Assembly: GCA_027058255.1 (NCBI GenBank)
Contig: JALUTE010000222.1
Coordinates: forward strand, 1-13,621
DNA from: Methyloligella sp.
Lineage (GTDB): Bacteria; Pseudomonadota; Alphaproteobacteria; Rhizobiales; JALUTE01
Direction of reading: 5' to 3'
Length of the DNA stretch: 13,621 bases
The notes below the pieces were generated by a model. It had not been told where the DNA came from, ran no database searches, and was given only the letters and a program-made list of their open reading frames with translations. How positions within the stretch are numbered: position 1 is the first letter of the stretch; every line of letters starts with the position of its first letter. The position numbers were made by a program, and so were the translations under genes. Shown here piece by piece: positions 1-5,978 of this stretch.

Positions 1-1
1 C

Positions 2-598
2 TATCCGAGCCGCCTCACGGTCGTGGAGGAGGACGCGCTTGCCGTAGACTATGCTGCGCTCGCCGAGCCGCCCACGGTGATTGTCGCCAATCTGCCCTAC
101 AACATCGCCACGGCGCTGCTCGTGCGGTGGCTGTCGGAGGAGCCATGGCCGCCCTGGTATGCGCGCATGGTGCTGATGTTTCAGAAGGAGGTGGCGGAGC
201 GGATCGTGGCCAGGCCGGGGGCGAAATCCTATGGGCGCCTCGCCGTGCTCGCAGGCTGGCGCACCCGGGCGCGAATCGTGCTCACGCTGCCGCCGCGCGC
301 CTTCACGCCGCCGCCCAAGGTGCACTCGGCGCTGGTGTCCCTGGTCCCGCGCGAGACGCCGGAGCCGGCCTGCGCGCTTGGCGATCTCGAGCGGGTGACG
401 AATGCTGCATTCGGGCAACGACGCAAGATGCTCCGCGCGAGCCTGCGCAGCCTCACATCCGAGCCCGAGATGCTTCTGGAGGCGGCCGCGATCGACGGGC
501 GGCTCCGCGCCGAGCAGCTCAACATCGCGGACTTCTGCCGTCTGGCGCGGGCTTTCGCCGCCCTGAAGGATGCGGGGCAAGACCGACAGCCAAGGTGA
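2..598 (+). CDS. rsmA: 16S rRNA (adenine(1518)-N6/adenine(1519)-N6)-dimethyltransferase, 3' part
   Basis: This is the C-terminal part of RsmA (KsgA), which uses S-adenosylmethionine to dimethylate two adjacent adenines in the 3' terminal helix 45 of 16S rRNA during small-subunit maturation. The reading frame is open from base 2 with no start, so the 5' end lies outside the window. About 198 codons are visible, against a usual length of 270-285. The diagnostic catalytic motif NLPYN is encoded at about 90-104. After it come a phenylalanine/proline-rich segment (TPPPKVHSALV, about 307-339) and the small helical C-terminal domain with FGQRRKMLRASL at 412-447, both typical of the KsgA/Dim1 family. 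The SAM-binding Rossmann motif I is missing only because of the window edge. It ends at a TGA at 596-598, about 50 bases from the oppositely oriented tRNA gene. The identification is secure. Confidence 0.96.
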   Translation, partial: YPSRLTVVEEDALAVDYAALAEPPTVIVANLPYNIATALLVRWLSEEPWPPWYARMVLMFQKEVAERIVARPGAKSYGRLAVLAGWRTRARIVLTLPPRAFTPPPKVHSALVSLVPRETPEPACALGDLERVTNAAFGQRRKMLRASLRSLTSEPEMLLEAAAIDGRLRAEQLNIADFCRLARAFAALKDAGQDRQPR

Positions 599-650
599 GT
601 GTGGGGCGCCGCTCGCTCCGGCCGGACACGACAGGACGGCGCGCAATCCT

Positions 651-727
651 TGGCGATCCCGGCAGGACTCGAACCTGCAACCTGCGGATTAGAAGTCCGC
701 TGCTCTATCCAGTTGAGCTACGGGACC
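651..727 (-). tRNA. tRNA-Arg (anticodon UCU)
   Basis: Read on the minus strand, this folds into a complete 77-base cloverleaf. The acceptor arm GGTCCCG pairs with CGGGATC (one G-U pair), followed by discriminator G and an encoded CCA at 651-653. The D arm begins TAGCTC. The anticodon stem is GCGGA/TCCGC with loop CTTCTAA, which places anticodon TCT at plus-strand 691-693. The T arm carries the canonical GGTTCGAGTCC segment. It should read the arginine codons AGA and AGG. It lies 50 bases downstream of the patatin-like gene on the same strand but appears to have its own promoter. Confidence 0.97.
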
Positions 728-738
728 GACATGGCGGG

Positions 739-768
739 ACCATATGGGACGAGGTCGTTTTTTGTCCA
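739..768 (-). promoter_or_regulatory. putative sigma70 promoter of the tRNA-Arg gene
   Basis: On the minus strand TGGACA (763-768) and TATGGT (739-744) are separated by 18 bases. They match 5/6 and 4/6 of the -35 and -10 consensus. The predicted transcription start is near 732, about five bases before the mature tRNA 5' end at 727. Position and spacing support it; it is inferred by eye only. Confidence 0.45.
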
Positions 769-777
769 GCCGGCAAA

Positions 778-1653
778 TCATCGGCTGGGCGCATGGGTCC
801 TGGCGTTCAAGAGGGCGCGGAGTGCCCCGGCTTTCCGGAACACGGCGCGCATGCCCGCCGCGATGCACAGGCGCTTGAAACGGAACTCGAGCGTGTCGAT
901 GGCGAAGGGAAACTCGGGTTGTATGACGAAATCCGCCATGCCGAAGCGCAGACGCGCATGCTCGTGGGCGCAGATATCCATGGCCTTGAGCATGGCCTGG
1001 ATGCCATTGCGCGGCGGGCTCGGGTCGATGTCGAGCTGCGGATTGACCGCAATGACGAGGTCGCAATCGGGCCCGCGCGCGATGTCGATGGGGACGAGAT
1101 CGGTGTAGCAGCCATCGGCGAGATAGCGATCGCCTTCGATGAGCGGCGGGAAAATCCCGGCAAGCGCCGAGCTTGCATAGGCCGCATCGGCGGCGCTGCC
1201 ATGTTCGAAGACCACCCGCCGGCCGGCGCACAGATCGGTGGCAACGGTGGCCACCCGCACGCGTCCCTGCTGCAGCGTTTTCCCCAAGGTCAGGGATCGC
1301 AGAAGCGTTTGCCCCCATTCCAGGGAGCGCGCCCCCACGCCCCAGCCGAGCAGCATGTCCTGCAACATGCGCTCGGAGGCAAGAAGGGCGCGAATGCGCT
1401 CCGTCAGGCTGTCGCCTGCCGCCTTTGGCGGGTCGGGCAGGCCGCGGATGTCGGCGACCTTGAGCGCGCGATACCAGTCTGGATTGAGGGCATAGGTCAC
1501 CGCGACGACCGCGCCCATCGACACCCCGACGATCGCCTTCGGCCGGTAGCCGAGATGCTCGAGCGCCCTCAGAACGCCCGCATGGGCAAAGCCGCGAGCT
1601 CCGCCGCCGGCGAGCACCAGGGCGAAGGGCCTGTGATCCTCAGCTTTGGTCAT
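778..1653 (-). CDS. patatin-like phospholipase family protein (first copy)
   Basis: The product is 291 residues long, a patatin-like serine lipid acyl hydrolase with a Ser-Asp dyad. Visible motifs are the oxyanion glycine-rich loop GGGARG (residues 16-21), the nucleophile elbow GVSMG with Ser45, and the Asp-Gly motif LADG with Asp180. All catalytic positions are present, so it is probably active. It has no signal peptide and should act at the inner face of the membrane or in the cytosol; the substrate is unknown. The ATG at 1653 follows a weak GGGAAA. The gene is 78 bases downstream of yidD on the same strand and is probably the last protein gene of the IscU-like/yidD run, ahead of the tRNA. 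It resembles the other patatin gene (4361-5284) only in domain type; sequences around the motifs differ, so they are distinct paralogues rather than a recent duplication. Confidence 0.93.
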   Translation of the reverse strand: MTKAEDHRPFALVLAGGGARGFAHAGVLRALEHLGYRPKAIVGVSMGAVVAVTYALNPDWYRALKVADIRGLPDPPKAAGDSLTERIRALLASERMLQDMLLGWGVGARSLEWGQTLLRSLTLGKTLQQGRVRVATVATDLCAGRRVVFEHGSAADAAYASSALAGIFPPLIEGDRYLADGCYTDLVPIDIARGPDCDLVIAVNPQLDIDPSPPRNGIQAMLKAMDICAHEHARLRFGMADFVIQPEFPFAIDTLEFRFKRLCIAAGMRAVFRKAGALRALLNARTHAPSR

Positions 1654-1731
1654 TCATCGTTTCCCGGCCTTGCAACGGGTTGCTCGAGGGACGCCGTGAG
1701 CACCGCTCGTCCCGGTGCGGGGTTCGGCCTG

Positions 1732-2112
1732 TCACGCGGCGTCATCGCGGCGGGATGGGGCAAAGCGCTCGGTGATATGGGCGCCCGTCCATTGTCCGTA
1801 GCGCCACGGCGCCCACCAGGGCACGCGCATCTCGGCGATGTCCGGCGGAGGATCGAGGCCATCGCTTCCCCAGGGATGGCACCGTGCCATCCGCGAGAGG
1901 GCGAGCCAGAAGCCGCGCCACGCCCCGTTGCGCTCGATCGCCTCCAGCGCGTAGCTCGAGCAGCTCGGCACATGCCGGCATCTCCAGCCAATCAGGGGAG
2001 AGAGGGCGGCACGGTAAAGGTGAATCGGGGCCTTGAGGGCCGCCTTCGCCGCACCCCCTCGCGACCACCGTCGCGCCTTGCCGGCCCTGGCCATGATCCG
2101 GGCGCCCCTCAT
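1732..2112 (-). CDS. yidD: membrane protein insertion efficiency factor YidD
   Basis: YidD is a small membrane-associated protein that assists YidC/Sec-dependent insertion of inner membrane proteins. The 126-residue product has the family signature: an amphipathic N-terminal stretch (LYRAALSPLIG), then HVPSCSSYALEAIERNGAWRG, and the conserved RCHPWGSDGLDPPP near residues 77-90. The C-terminal tail (about 90-126) is longer than in E. coli but usual for alphaproteobacteria. The ATG at 2112 overlaps the stop of the upstream IscU-like gene in an ATGA (2109-2112), suggesting translational coupling. An in-frame ATG at 2094 (MARAGK) behind GAGGGG is an alternative start, with a somewhat long 10-base spacing. 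In most bacteria yidD sits with rpmH-rnpA-yidC; here it is with a scaffold protein gene, an arrangement I recall from other alphaproteobacteria. Confidence 0.94.
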   Translation of the reverse strand: MRGARIMARAGKARRWSRGGAAKAALKAPIHLYRAALSPLIGWRCRHVPSCSSYALEAIERNGAWRGFWLALSRMARCHPWGSDGLDPPPDIAEMRVPWWAPWRYGQWTGAHITERFAPSRRDDAA

Positions 2113-2621
2113 CGGCAGGACGTGCGCGCCTGAGCCGACGCCGCATCGCCGCCGGTCGCCGCCGCCTCTGCCTTTTTCGCGCTACGGCGCCTCTCCTCAA
2201 TCTGGTCGATGGCCGAGAGCACGGCATCGAACACCAGCATGGTCGAGGCGTGGCGGGCCTTGAAATCACGCACCGGCTCCAGCACTGCGAGGTCGGCCCA
2301 TTTTCCGCCGGGCGGCGGTCCGTTCTCCTTCAGCATGGCGCGCATCTGGGCTGCAACCTTGCGGAACTCATCGGCCGTGGTGCCGACAATGTTGCGCGCA
2401 ACAATCGAGGCCGCCGCCTGGCCCAGGAGGCAAGCCTTCACCTTCTGGCCGAAATCGGTGATGACATCGCCATCCATGCATAGGTCGACCGTCACGGTGG
2501 ATCCGCAGAGCTTGGAGTGTGCGGTGGCCGTCGCATCGGGGCTGGCCAAACGCTCGCCGCGGGGTATATTGGCCGCCAGCTCGAGAATACGGGTGCTGTA
2601 GATGTCGTTCAGCCGGGTCAT
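2109..2621 (-). CDS. NifU/IscU-like iron-sulfur cluster assembly scaffold-type protein, two-cysteine variant
   Basis: The 170-residue product belongs to the IscU/NifU N-terminal scaffold family, whose members hold a nascent Fe-S cluster for delivery to apo-proteins. The core runs from about residue 5 (YSTRILELA) to about 140, with Cys39 in KLCGS and Cys64 in KACLLGQAAAS at the positions of the first two IscU ligands. The third ligand is missing: where IscU has His-Cys, this protein reads RHASTM (His124-Ala125). The Asp that follows the first Cys in IscU is Ser41. Cluster assembly by the standard mechanism is therefore doubtful; the family fold is clear but the role is not. A charged, alanine-rich tail follows residue 140. 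The ATG at 2621 was chosen because homology begins there; an in-frame ATG at 2810 would add 63 residues unlike the family. The stop overlaps the yidD start by four bases. Confidence 0.87.
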   Translation of the reverse strand: MTRLNDIYSTRILELAANIPRGERLASPDATATAHSKLCGSTVTVDLCMDGDVITDFGQKVKACLLGQAAASIVARNIVGTTADEFRKVAAQMRAMLKENGPPPGGKWADLAVLEPVRDFKARHASTMLVFDAVLSAIDQIEERRRSAKKAEAAATGGDAASAQARTSCR

Positions 2622-2678
2622 GGGCCCGCACCGCCCTTCTGCCCAATGTGCTCGGGTGCCTGTGCGCGCCCGATCTTC

Positions 2679-2707
2679 TATATAATGATCGCCCTGCCCG
2701 GCGGCAA
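2679..2707 (-). promoter_or_regulatory. putative sigma70 promoter of the IscU-like/yidD/patatin run
   Basis: On the minus strand TTGCCG (2702-2707) and TATATA (2679-2684) are spaced by exactly 17 bases, matching 4/6 each with the conserved TTG and TATA cores. A start near 2672 would leave a leader of about 50 bases before the ATG at 2621. A second minus-strand -10-like TATACT lies at 2781-2786 with a poor -35 (TTGTGG). Confidence 0.45.
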
Positions 2708-2767
2708 ACGGCACGCGGCACGGATGGCCTCGCGAGGTCGCCGCGAAGGAGGCCAGGACAGGCGAAC

Positions 2768-2796
2768 TTGTCAAGCCATCAGTATATTCGTATCCA
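2768..2796 (+). promoter_or_regulatory. weak promoter candidate for folE
   Basis: TTGTCA (2768-2773, 5/6 of the -35 consensus) is followed after 17 bases by TATCCA (2791-2796), a poor -10 match. The site coincides with the inverted repeat at 2785-2802, so it could be regulated, but the call rests on one hexamer. It would imply a leader of more than 200 bases. Confidence 0.25.
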
Positions 2797-2802
2797 TGAA
2801 TA
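2785..2802. repeat. inverted repeat TATTC-N8-GAATA
   Basis: A perfect 5-bp inverted repeat with an 8-base spacer lies in the AT-rich patch between two divergent genes. It overlaps the -10 positions of candidate promoters on both strands. It could be an operator; I do not recognise it as the site of a known regulator (it is not the TGA-N9-TCA RirA type). Confidence 0.35.
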
Positions 2803-3023
2803 AGCCACAAGGCGCGCTATGATCGGCCACCGGGGCGCATGCCTCGACGGGCTCGGGGCATGATGGGCACGGACGTGAGAGCGCGCCCGCCTTGCGGCGC
2901 CGAGGCGGTGGGCCGGGTCGCCATTTCAGCCGGTTTGCCGGCTTGGGCGGCGCAAGGGAAGAGCAGGACTGTCACGTGCCGCATGCTCCTGGGCGGCGGC
3001 AGCCGAGCGATAGGGAACGAGGA

Positions 3024-3668
3024 ATGGACGCAGTCGTAAAGAAAATGCCGGCCGTGGTGCGCAGTGGCGTCGGTCGCGGACCGGAGATCGAGCGTCCCAG
3101 CCGCGCCGAAGCGGAGCAGGCGGTGCGCACGCTCATTGCCTGGGCGGGCGACGATCCGGACCGGGACGGGCTGGCCGACACGCCGGCCCGGGTCGTGCGC
3201 GCCTATGAGGAGTTCTTTCGCGGCTATGGCGCCTGTCCGTTGGACACGCTTTCCCGGACCTTCGAGGAGACGGCCGGCTATGACGATATCGTCATGCTGC
3301 GGGATATCGATCTCTATTCCCATTGCGAGCACCACATGGTGCCCTTCATCGGCAAGGCACATGTGGCCTATTTCCCCACGGGCCGTGTGGTGGGCATCTC
3401 GAAGCTGGCGCGGGTGGTGGAGATTTTCGCCCGGCGGCTTCAGACGCAGGAGACGCTCACCGCCCAGATCGCGGAGGCCATCGACCAGGCCTTGCAGCCG
3501 CACGGCGTGGCGGTGATGATCGAGGCCGTGCATCAGTGCATGTCGTTGCGCGGTGTGCAGAAACCGAATGTCGCGACGATCACGACGCGCTTTCTCGGCC
3601 GCTTCAAGGAGGATGCCGGGGAGCGGGAGCGCTTCATGATGCTCTCGCGTGCGGGCGAGCGGAGCTGA
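3024..3668 (+). CDS. folE: GTP cyclohydrolase I (FolE, type IA)
   Basis: FolE converts GTP to 7,8-dihydroneopterin triphosphate, the first step of tetrahydrofolate synthesis and a source of queuosine precursors. The 214-residue product has the whole family core from about residue 27 to 208: DGLADTPARVVRAYEEFF (49-66), the zinc and active-site motif SHCEHHMVPF (99-108), GKAHVAYFP, and VHQCMSLRGV (169-178). Zinc ligands are Cys101, His104 and Cys172, aligning with Cys110, His113 and Cys181 of E. coli; His103 and His170 occupy the catalytic positions. The ATG at 3024 follows AGGGA with 7-base spacing. An upstream in-frame start at 2892 would add 44 residues with no family similarity. Residues 1-26 are variable. 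hisI follows 93 bases downstream on the same strand, so the two are probably co-transcribed. Confidence 0.97.
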   Translation: MDAVVKKMPAVVRSGVGRGPEIERPSRAEAEQAVRTLIAWAGDDPDRDGLADTPARVVRAYEEFFRGYGACPLDTLSRTFEETAGYDDIVMLRDIDLYSHCEHHMVPFIGKAHVAYFPTGRVVGISKLARVVEIFARRLQTQETLTAQIAEAIDQALQPHGVAVMIEAVHQCMSLRGVQKPNVATITTRFLGRFKEDAGERERFMMLSRAGERS

Positions 3669-3761
3669 ACGGGCGGTTGCGGGGCGTGCGGCGCAGATCG
3701 AGAGCGGCCGGGCACGGTGGTGCGAGGCGGCGCGCCCGGCGCGGCGGTAAGGAGACGGGCA

Positions 3762-4226
3762 GTGAGCGAGACCGCACCTTTTGCCGAGCGCGGCGACATT
3801 CGTGAGATTGAGGAAGGCTCCGTCTTCGCGCCCAAATTCGGCTCGGACGGCACCTGTCCCGTCGTTGCCACGGATGCCCGATCGGGCGAGGTGCTGATGC
3901 TCGCCTATATGAACCGCGAGGCGCTGGCGCGAACCATCGAGACGGGGCTTGCCCATTATTGGAGCCGTTCGCGGGGCAAGCTCTGGCTGAAGGGCGAGAG
4001 CAGCGGCAATGTCCAACGGGTCGTCGAGATGCGCACCGATTGCGACCAGGACGCGATCTGGCTGCGGGTCGAGATGGCAGGGCACGGCGCGGCCTGTCAC
4101 GTGGGCTACAGATCGTGCTTCTATCGCCGCATTCCCGTCGGCGCTCGCCCCGGCCCGGATCTCACCCTTTCGCTGTGCGAGGAGGAGAAGCTCTTCGATC
4201 CGGCAAAAGTCTATGGCGGCGATTGA
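3762..4226 (+). CDS. hisI: phosphoribosyl-AMP cyclohydrolase (HisI)
   Basis: HisI hydrolyses the adenine ring of phosphoribosyl-AMP in the third step of histidine synthesis. The product (154 residues) is the stand-alone cyclohydrolase without a fused HisE domain. It has the expected motifs: LAYMNREAL (48-56), YWSRSRGKLWLKGESSG (66-82), the metal motif DCDQD (93-97) and ACHVGYRSCF (111-120). Zinc ligands are Cys94, Cys112 and Cys119; magnesium-binding Asp93, Asp95 and Asp97 are present. I chose the GTG at 3762 because a strong AAGGAG (3749-3754) lies 7 bases upstream. An in-frame GTG at 3717 would add 15 arginine/glycine-rich residues and lacks such a site. Placement next to folE rather than in a his operon is, as I recall, common in alphaproteobacteria. 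Confidence 0.96.
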   Translation: MSETAPFAERGDIREIEEGSVFAPKFGSDGTCPVVATDARSGEVLMLAYMNREALARTIETGLAHYWSRSRGKLWLKGESSGNVQRVVEMRTDCDQDAIWLRVEMAGHGAACHVGYRSCFYRRIPVGARPGPDLTLSLCEEEKLFDPAKVYGGD

Positions 4227-4255
4227 TCTCGCTCGCGGGCGGCCTATGTTTGATC

Positions 4256-4288
4256 TTAACGCCGGGTTCATGCGCCCGCACGTAGAAT
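4256..4288 (+). promoter_or_regulatory. candidate CtrA box with -10 element upstream of the second patatin gene
   Basis: TTAA-N7-TTCA at 4256-4270 matches 7 of 8 positions of the CtrA consensus TTAA-N7-TTAA. Downstream, TAGAAT at 4283-4288 matches 5/6 of the -10 consensus. With a 17-base spacer the -35 position (4260-4265) falls inside the box and is itself non-consensus, which is the layout of CtrA-activated promoters. An alternative ordinary promoter is TTGATC (4223-4228), 16 bases, TATGTT (4245-4250). Both are inferences from motif matches. Confidence 0.4.
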
Positions 4289-4360
4289 CATGACATTCTG
4301 TCTCGGGCTGGGATGTGCGTGCCTTTGGCACGGACGGGGCATTTGGACCTAGGACATCGG

Positions 4361-5284
4361 ATGGCTGACGGCAAGCTCGGCATAGCGCTCGGCGGCGGTG
4401 CGGCACGGGGCTGGGCACATATCGGCGTTCTCAGGACGCTGATCGAGGCCGGCTTCATGCCTGATGTCGTGGTCGGCACCTCCATCGGAGCCGTCGCGGG
4501 GGGATGCTATGTGGCCGATCGGCTGGACGAGCTCGAGGTGTTCGCCCGCTCCCTCACGCGCCGGCGTGTCTTCGGCTATCTGGACTTCAATTTGTCGGGC
4601 TCGGGCCTGATCACCGGCAGGAAGCTGTGCGAGGCCCTGGGCGAGCATCTGCGCGGCATCCGCATCGAGGAGCTGGAGCGCCGTTTCGTGGCGGTGGCCA
4701 CCGAGCTCTTTACGGGCCACGAGATTTGGCTCAGCCGCGGCGAGCTGGTGGATGCCATGCGCGCCTCCTATGCCCTGCCGGGCATTTTCCGTCCCGTGAG
4801 CGTGGATGGCCGCTGGCTGTTCGATGGTGCGCTGGTCAATCCCATTCCGGTCTCCGTGTGCCGGGCGCTGGGCGCGCGCGTGGTCATCGCCGTCAACCTG
4901 CACAGCGATGTGTTCGGCAAGGGAACCGTCATTCCCAATCAGCTCGCGGATCTCGGTGCGAGCGGATGCAGCGAGGAGGAGAACGGGGGCGAGAAATCCA
5001 ATGGCCGGTCCGCCCTTCAGCTCCTGCATCGGCAATTCTTCGGCAAGGGAAAGGACCGGCCGGGCATCTCCACGGTCATGATGGAGGCCTTCAACATCGT
5101 GCAGGACCGGATCGCCCGCTCGCGGCTGGCCGGCGATCCGCCCGATCTCACCATCACCCCCAAGCTTGGCGATGTGGGCCTTTTCGAGTTTCACAGGGCG
5201 GACGAGCTCATCCGCCTTGGCGCCGAGGCCGCCGCCACCCAGCTCCAGGAAATCGAGGATTCCCTGCGCGTGCTCGTCTCGTGA
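4361..5284 (+). CDS. patatin-like phospholipase family protein, RssA/NTE type (second copy)
   Basis: The 307-residue product is a patatin-like protein of the bacterial RssA/neuropathy-target-esterase group. It has the glycine-rich loop GGGAARGWAH (11-20), nucleophile motif GTSIG with Ser41 (39-43), the helix-border segment SYALPGIF (136-143) and the catalytic FDGALVNPIP with Asp155 (154-163). The dyad is intact. The C-terminal third (about 195-307) is charged and family-variable, with a loop near 195-225 rich in Glu, Gly and Ser. There is no signal peptide or membrane segment, so it is probably cytosolic or peripheral; the natural substrate is not known for this group. The ATG at 4361 has AGGA six bases upstream and starts just ahead of the conserved fold; an ATG at 4313 would add 16 non-conserved residues. 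It follows hisI by 134 bases and may have its own promoter. Confidence 0.94.
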   Translation: MADGKLGIALGGGAARGWAHIGVLRTLIEAGFMPDVVVGTSIGAVAGGCYVADRLDELEVFARSLTRRRVFGYLDFNLSGSGLITGRKLCEALGEHLRGIRIEELERRFVAVATELFTGHEIWLSRGELVDAMRASYALPGIFRPVSVDGRWLFDGALVNPIPVSVCRALGARVVIAVNLHSDVFGKGTVIPNQLADLGASGCSEEENGGEKSNGRSALQLLHRQFFGKGKDRPGISTVMMEAFNIVQDRIARSRLAGDPPDLTITPKLGDVGLFEFHRADELIRLGAEAAATQLQEIEDSLRVLVS

Positions 5285-5339
5285 CCGCCCGGGCGGGCGG
5301 CGGGAGGAGCGGCAGCGGAAAGCCCAGCGCCGCGGGCTT
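5285..5339. terminator. possible bidirectional terminator between convergent patatin and CBS genes
   Basis: The gap between two convergent genes holds a 12-base perfect palindrome CCGCCCGGGCGG (5285-5296), immediately after the patatin stop. A hairpin AAGCCC-N8-GGGCTT (5320-5339) follows, touching the stop of the CBS gene. Neither is followed by a real T-tract, so intrinsic termination is uncertain. Confidence 0.35.
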
Positions 5340-5770
5340 CAGCCTGTCGCGATATATTCGCGCATGGCGGCCGCCTCCATCTCCGCCTCGGCGATGCGCT
5401 GCTTGACCACGTCGCCGATGGAGACGATCCCGACCAGTGCATCGCCTTCGACCACCGGCAGATGGCGGAAGCGCCGGGAGGTCATCTCCGCCATGAGTTG
5501 CTCTATGGTGTCCGCCTCCCGGCAGGTGAAGACGTCGCGGGTCATCGCCGAGGAGACGGGCTCGTTGAGAAGGGCCTCTCCCTCGGTCGCCAAGGCCCGG
5601 ACGATGTCGCGCTCGGAGACGATCCCCTTCACGCGGCCCTCACCGTCGGTGATCACGATCGAGCCGATGCCGTGCTCGTGCAGAAGGCGTGCGGCCTCCA
5701 GAAGCGTGGTGTCCTCGCCGGCGGTGACGACGTCCCGGCCTTTCTCCTTGAGGATCGCGGCAACATTCAT
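5339..5770 (-). CDS. CBS-domain pair protein
   Basis: The 143-residue product consists almost entirely of two CBS domains forming one Bateman module: CBS1 at about 8-62 with GIVSERD (49-55), and CBS2 at about 73-127 with GIVSIGD (114-120). Such modules bind adenosyl ligands (AMP, ATP, SAM, NAD) and usually act as regulatory subunits; with no fused catalytic domain, the partner cannot be read from the sequence. A short charged helix (about 124-143) ends the protein. The start is well supported: GGGGAGGA lies just upstream of the ATG at 5770. It lies 208 bases downstream of the rhomboid gene on the same strand. Stand-alone two-CBS proteins of this length are common in alphaproteobacteria. Confidence 0.95.
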   Translation of the reverse strand: MNVAAILKEKGRDVVTAGEDTTLLEAARLLHEHGIGSIVITDGEGRVKGIVSERDIVRALATEGEALLNEPVSSAMTRDVFTCREADTIEQLMAEMTSRRFRHLPVVEGDALVGIVSIGDVVKQRIAEAEMEAAAMREYIATG

Positions 5771-5828
5771 GGGTCAGTCCTCCCCTGGGGCCAGCGTCAA
5801 CACCCGGCCCGCCAATGGCTGATCCCTT

Positions 5829-5892
5829 GGCACGGCGCGTGGCGCTGCGTGGCGCTTTGCGTTCGCGGGGCGGCTCGGGGGCACGGCGCGTG
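5829..5892 (+). repeat. short direct repeats in the CBS/rhomboid spacer
   Basis: GGCACGGCGCGTG occurs at 5829-5841 and again at 5880-5892. Between them GCGTGGCGCT is present twice in tandem (5837-5856). All copies are perfect. The spacer (5771-5978) has no gene. The repeats may be products of replication slippage or a GC-rich regulatory stretch. Confidence 0.6.
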
Positions 5893-5978
5893 CGTGCGCC
5901 GAAGGGTCTGCGGCCCGAAGCCGTTATCCGCATGCTGGTGGCATGATCGGCGAATATGCGCTCCGGCGCAAGCCGGGG

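Larger units (their letters stand above)
2622..3023. other. divergent intergenic region between the IscU-like gene and folE
   Basis: This 402-base region has no gene I can support. It is AT-richer than its surroundings at 2675-2690 and 2768-2805. It holds a good minus-strand promoter candidate for the IscU-like gene (2679-2707), a weaker plus-strand candidate for folE, and an inverted repeat at 2785-2802. The part from 2820 to 3010 is GC-rich and shows no motif I recognise, although it forms the long 5' leader of folE if the promoter near 2780 is real. Confidence 0.6.

Noticed and set aside
127..2133. A 668-codon open frame on the plus strand across rsmA, the tRNA, and the patatin and yidD genes
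   Set aside because: It runs antisense or out of frame to well-identified genes and through a tRNA. Its composition is Arg/Ala/Gly-rich with no motif. High GC makes stop codons rare.
2681..2686. Perfect TATAAT on the plus strand as a folE -10 element
   Set aside because: No acceptable -35 lies 16-18 bases upstream (GCCTGT at 17). The same bases are better explained by the minus-strand promoter TTGCCG-N17-TATATA.
2817..4418. A 533-codon open frame on the minus strand opposite folE and hisI
   Set aside because: It is fully antisense to two genes with intact catalytic motifs. It has no domain, no ribosome site and a His/Arg-rich shadow composition.
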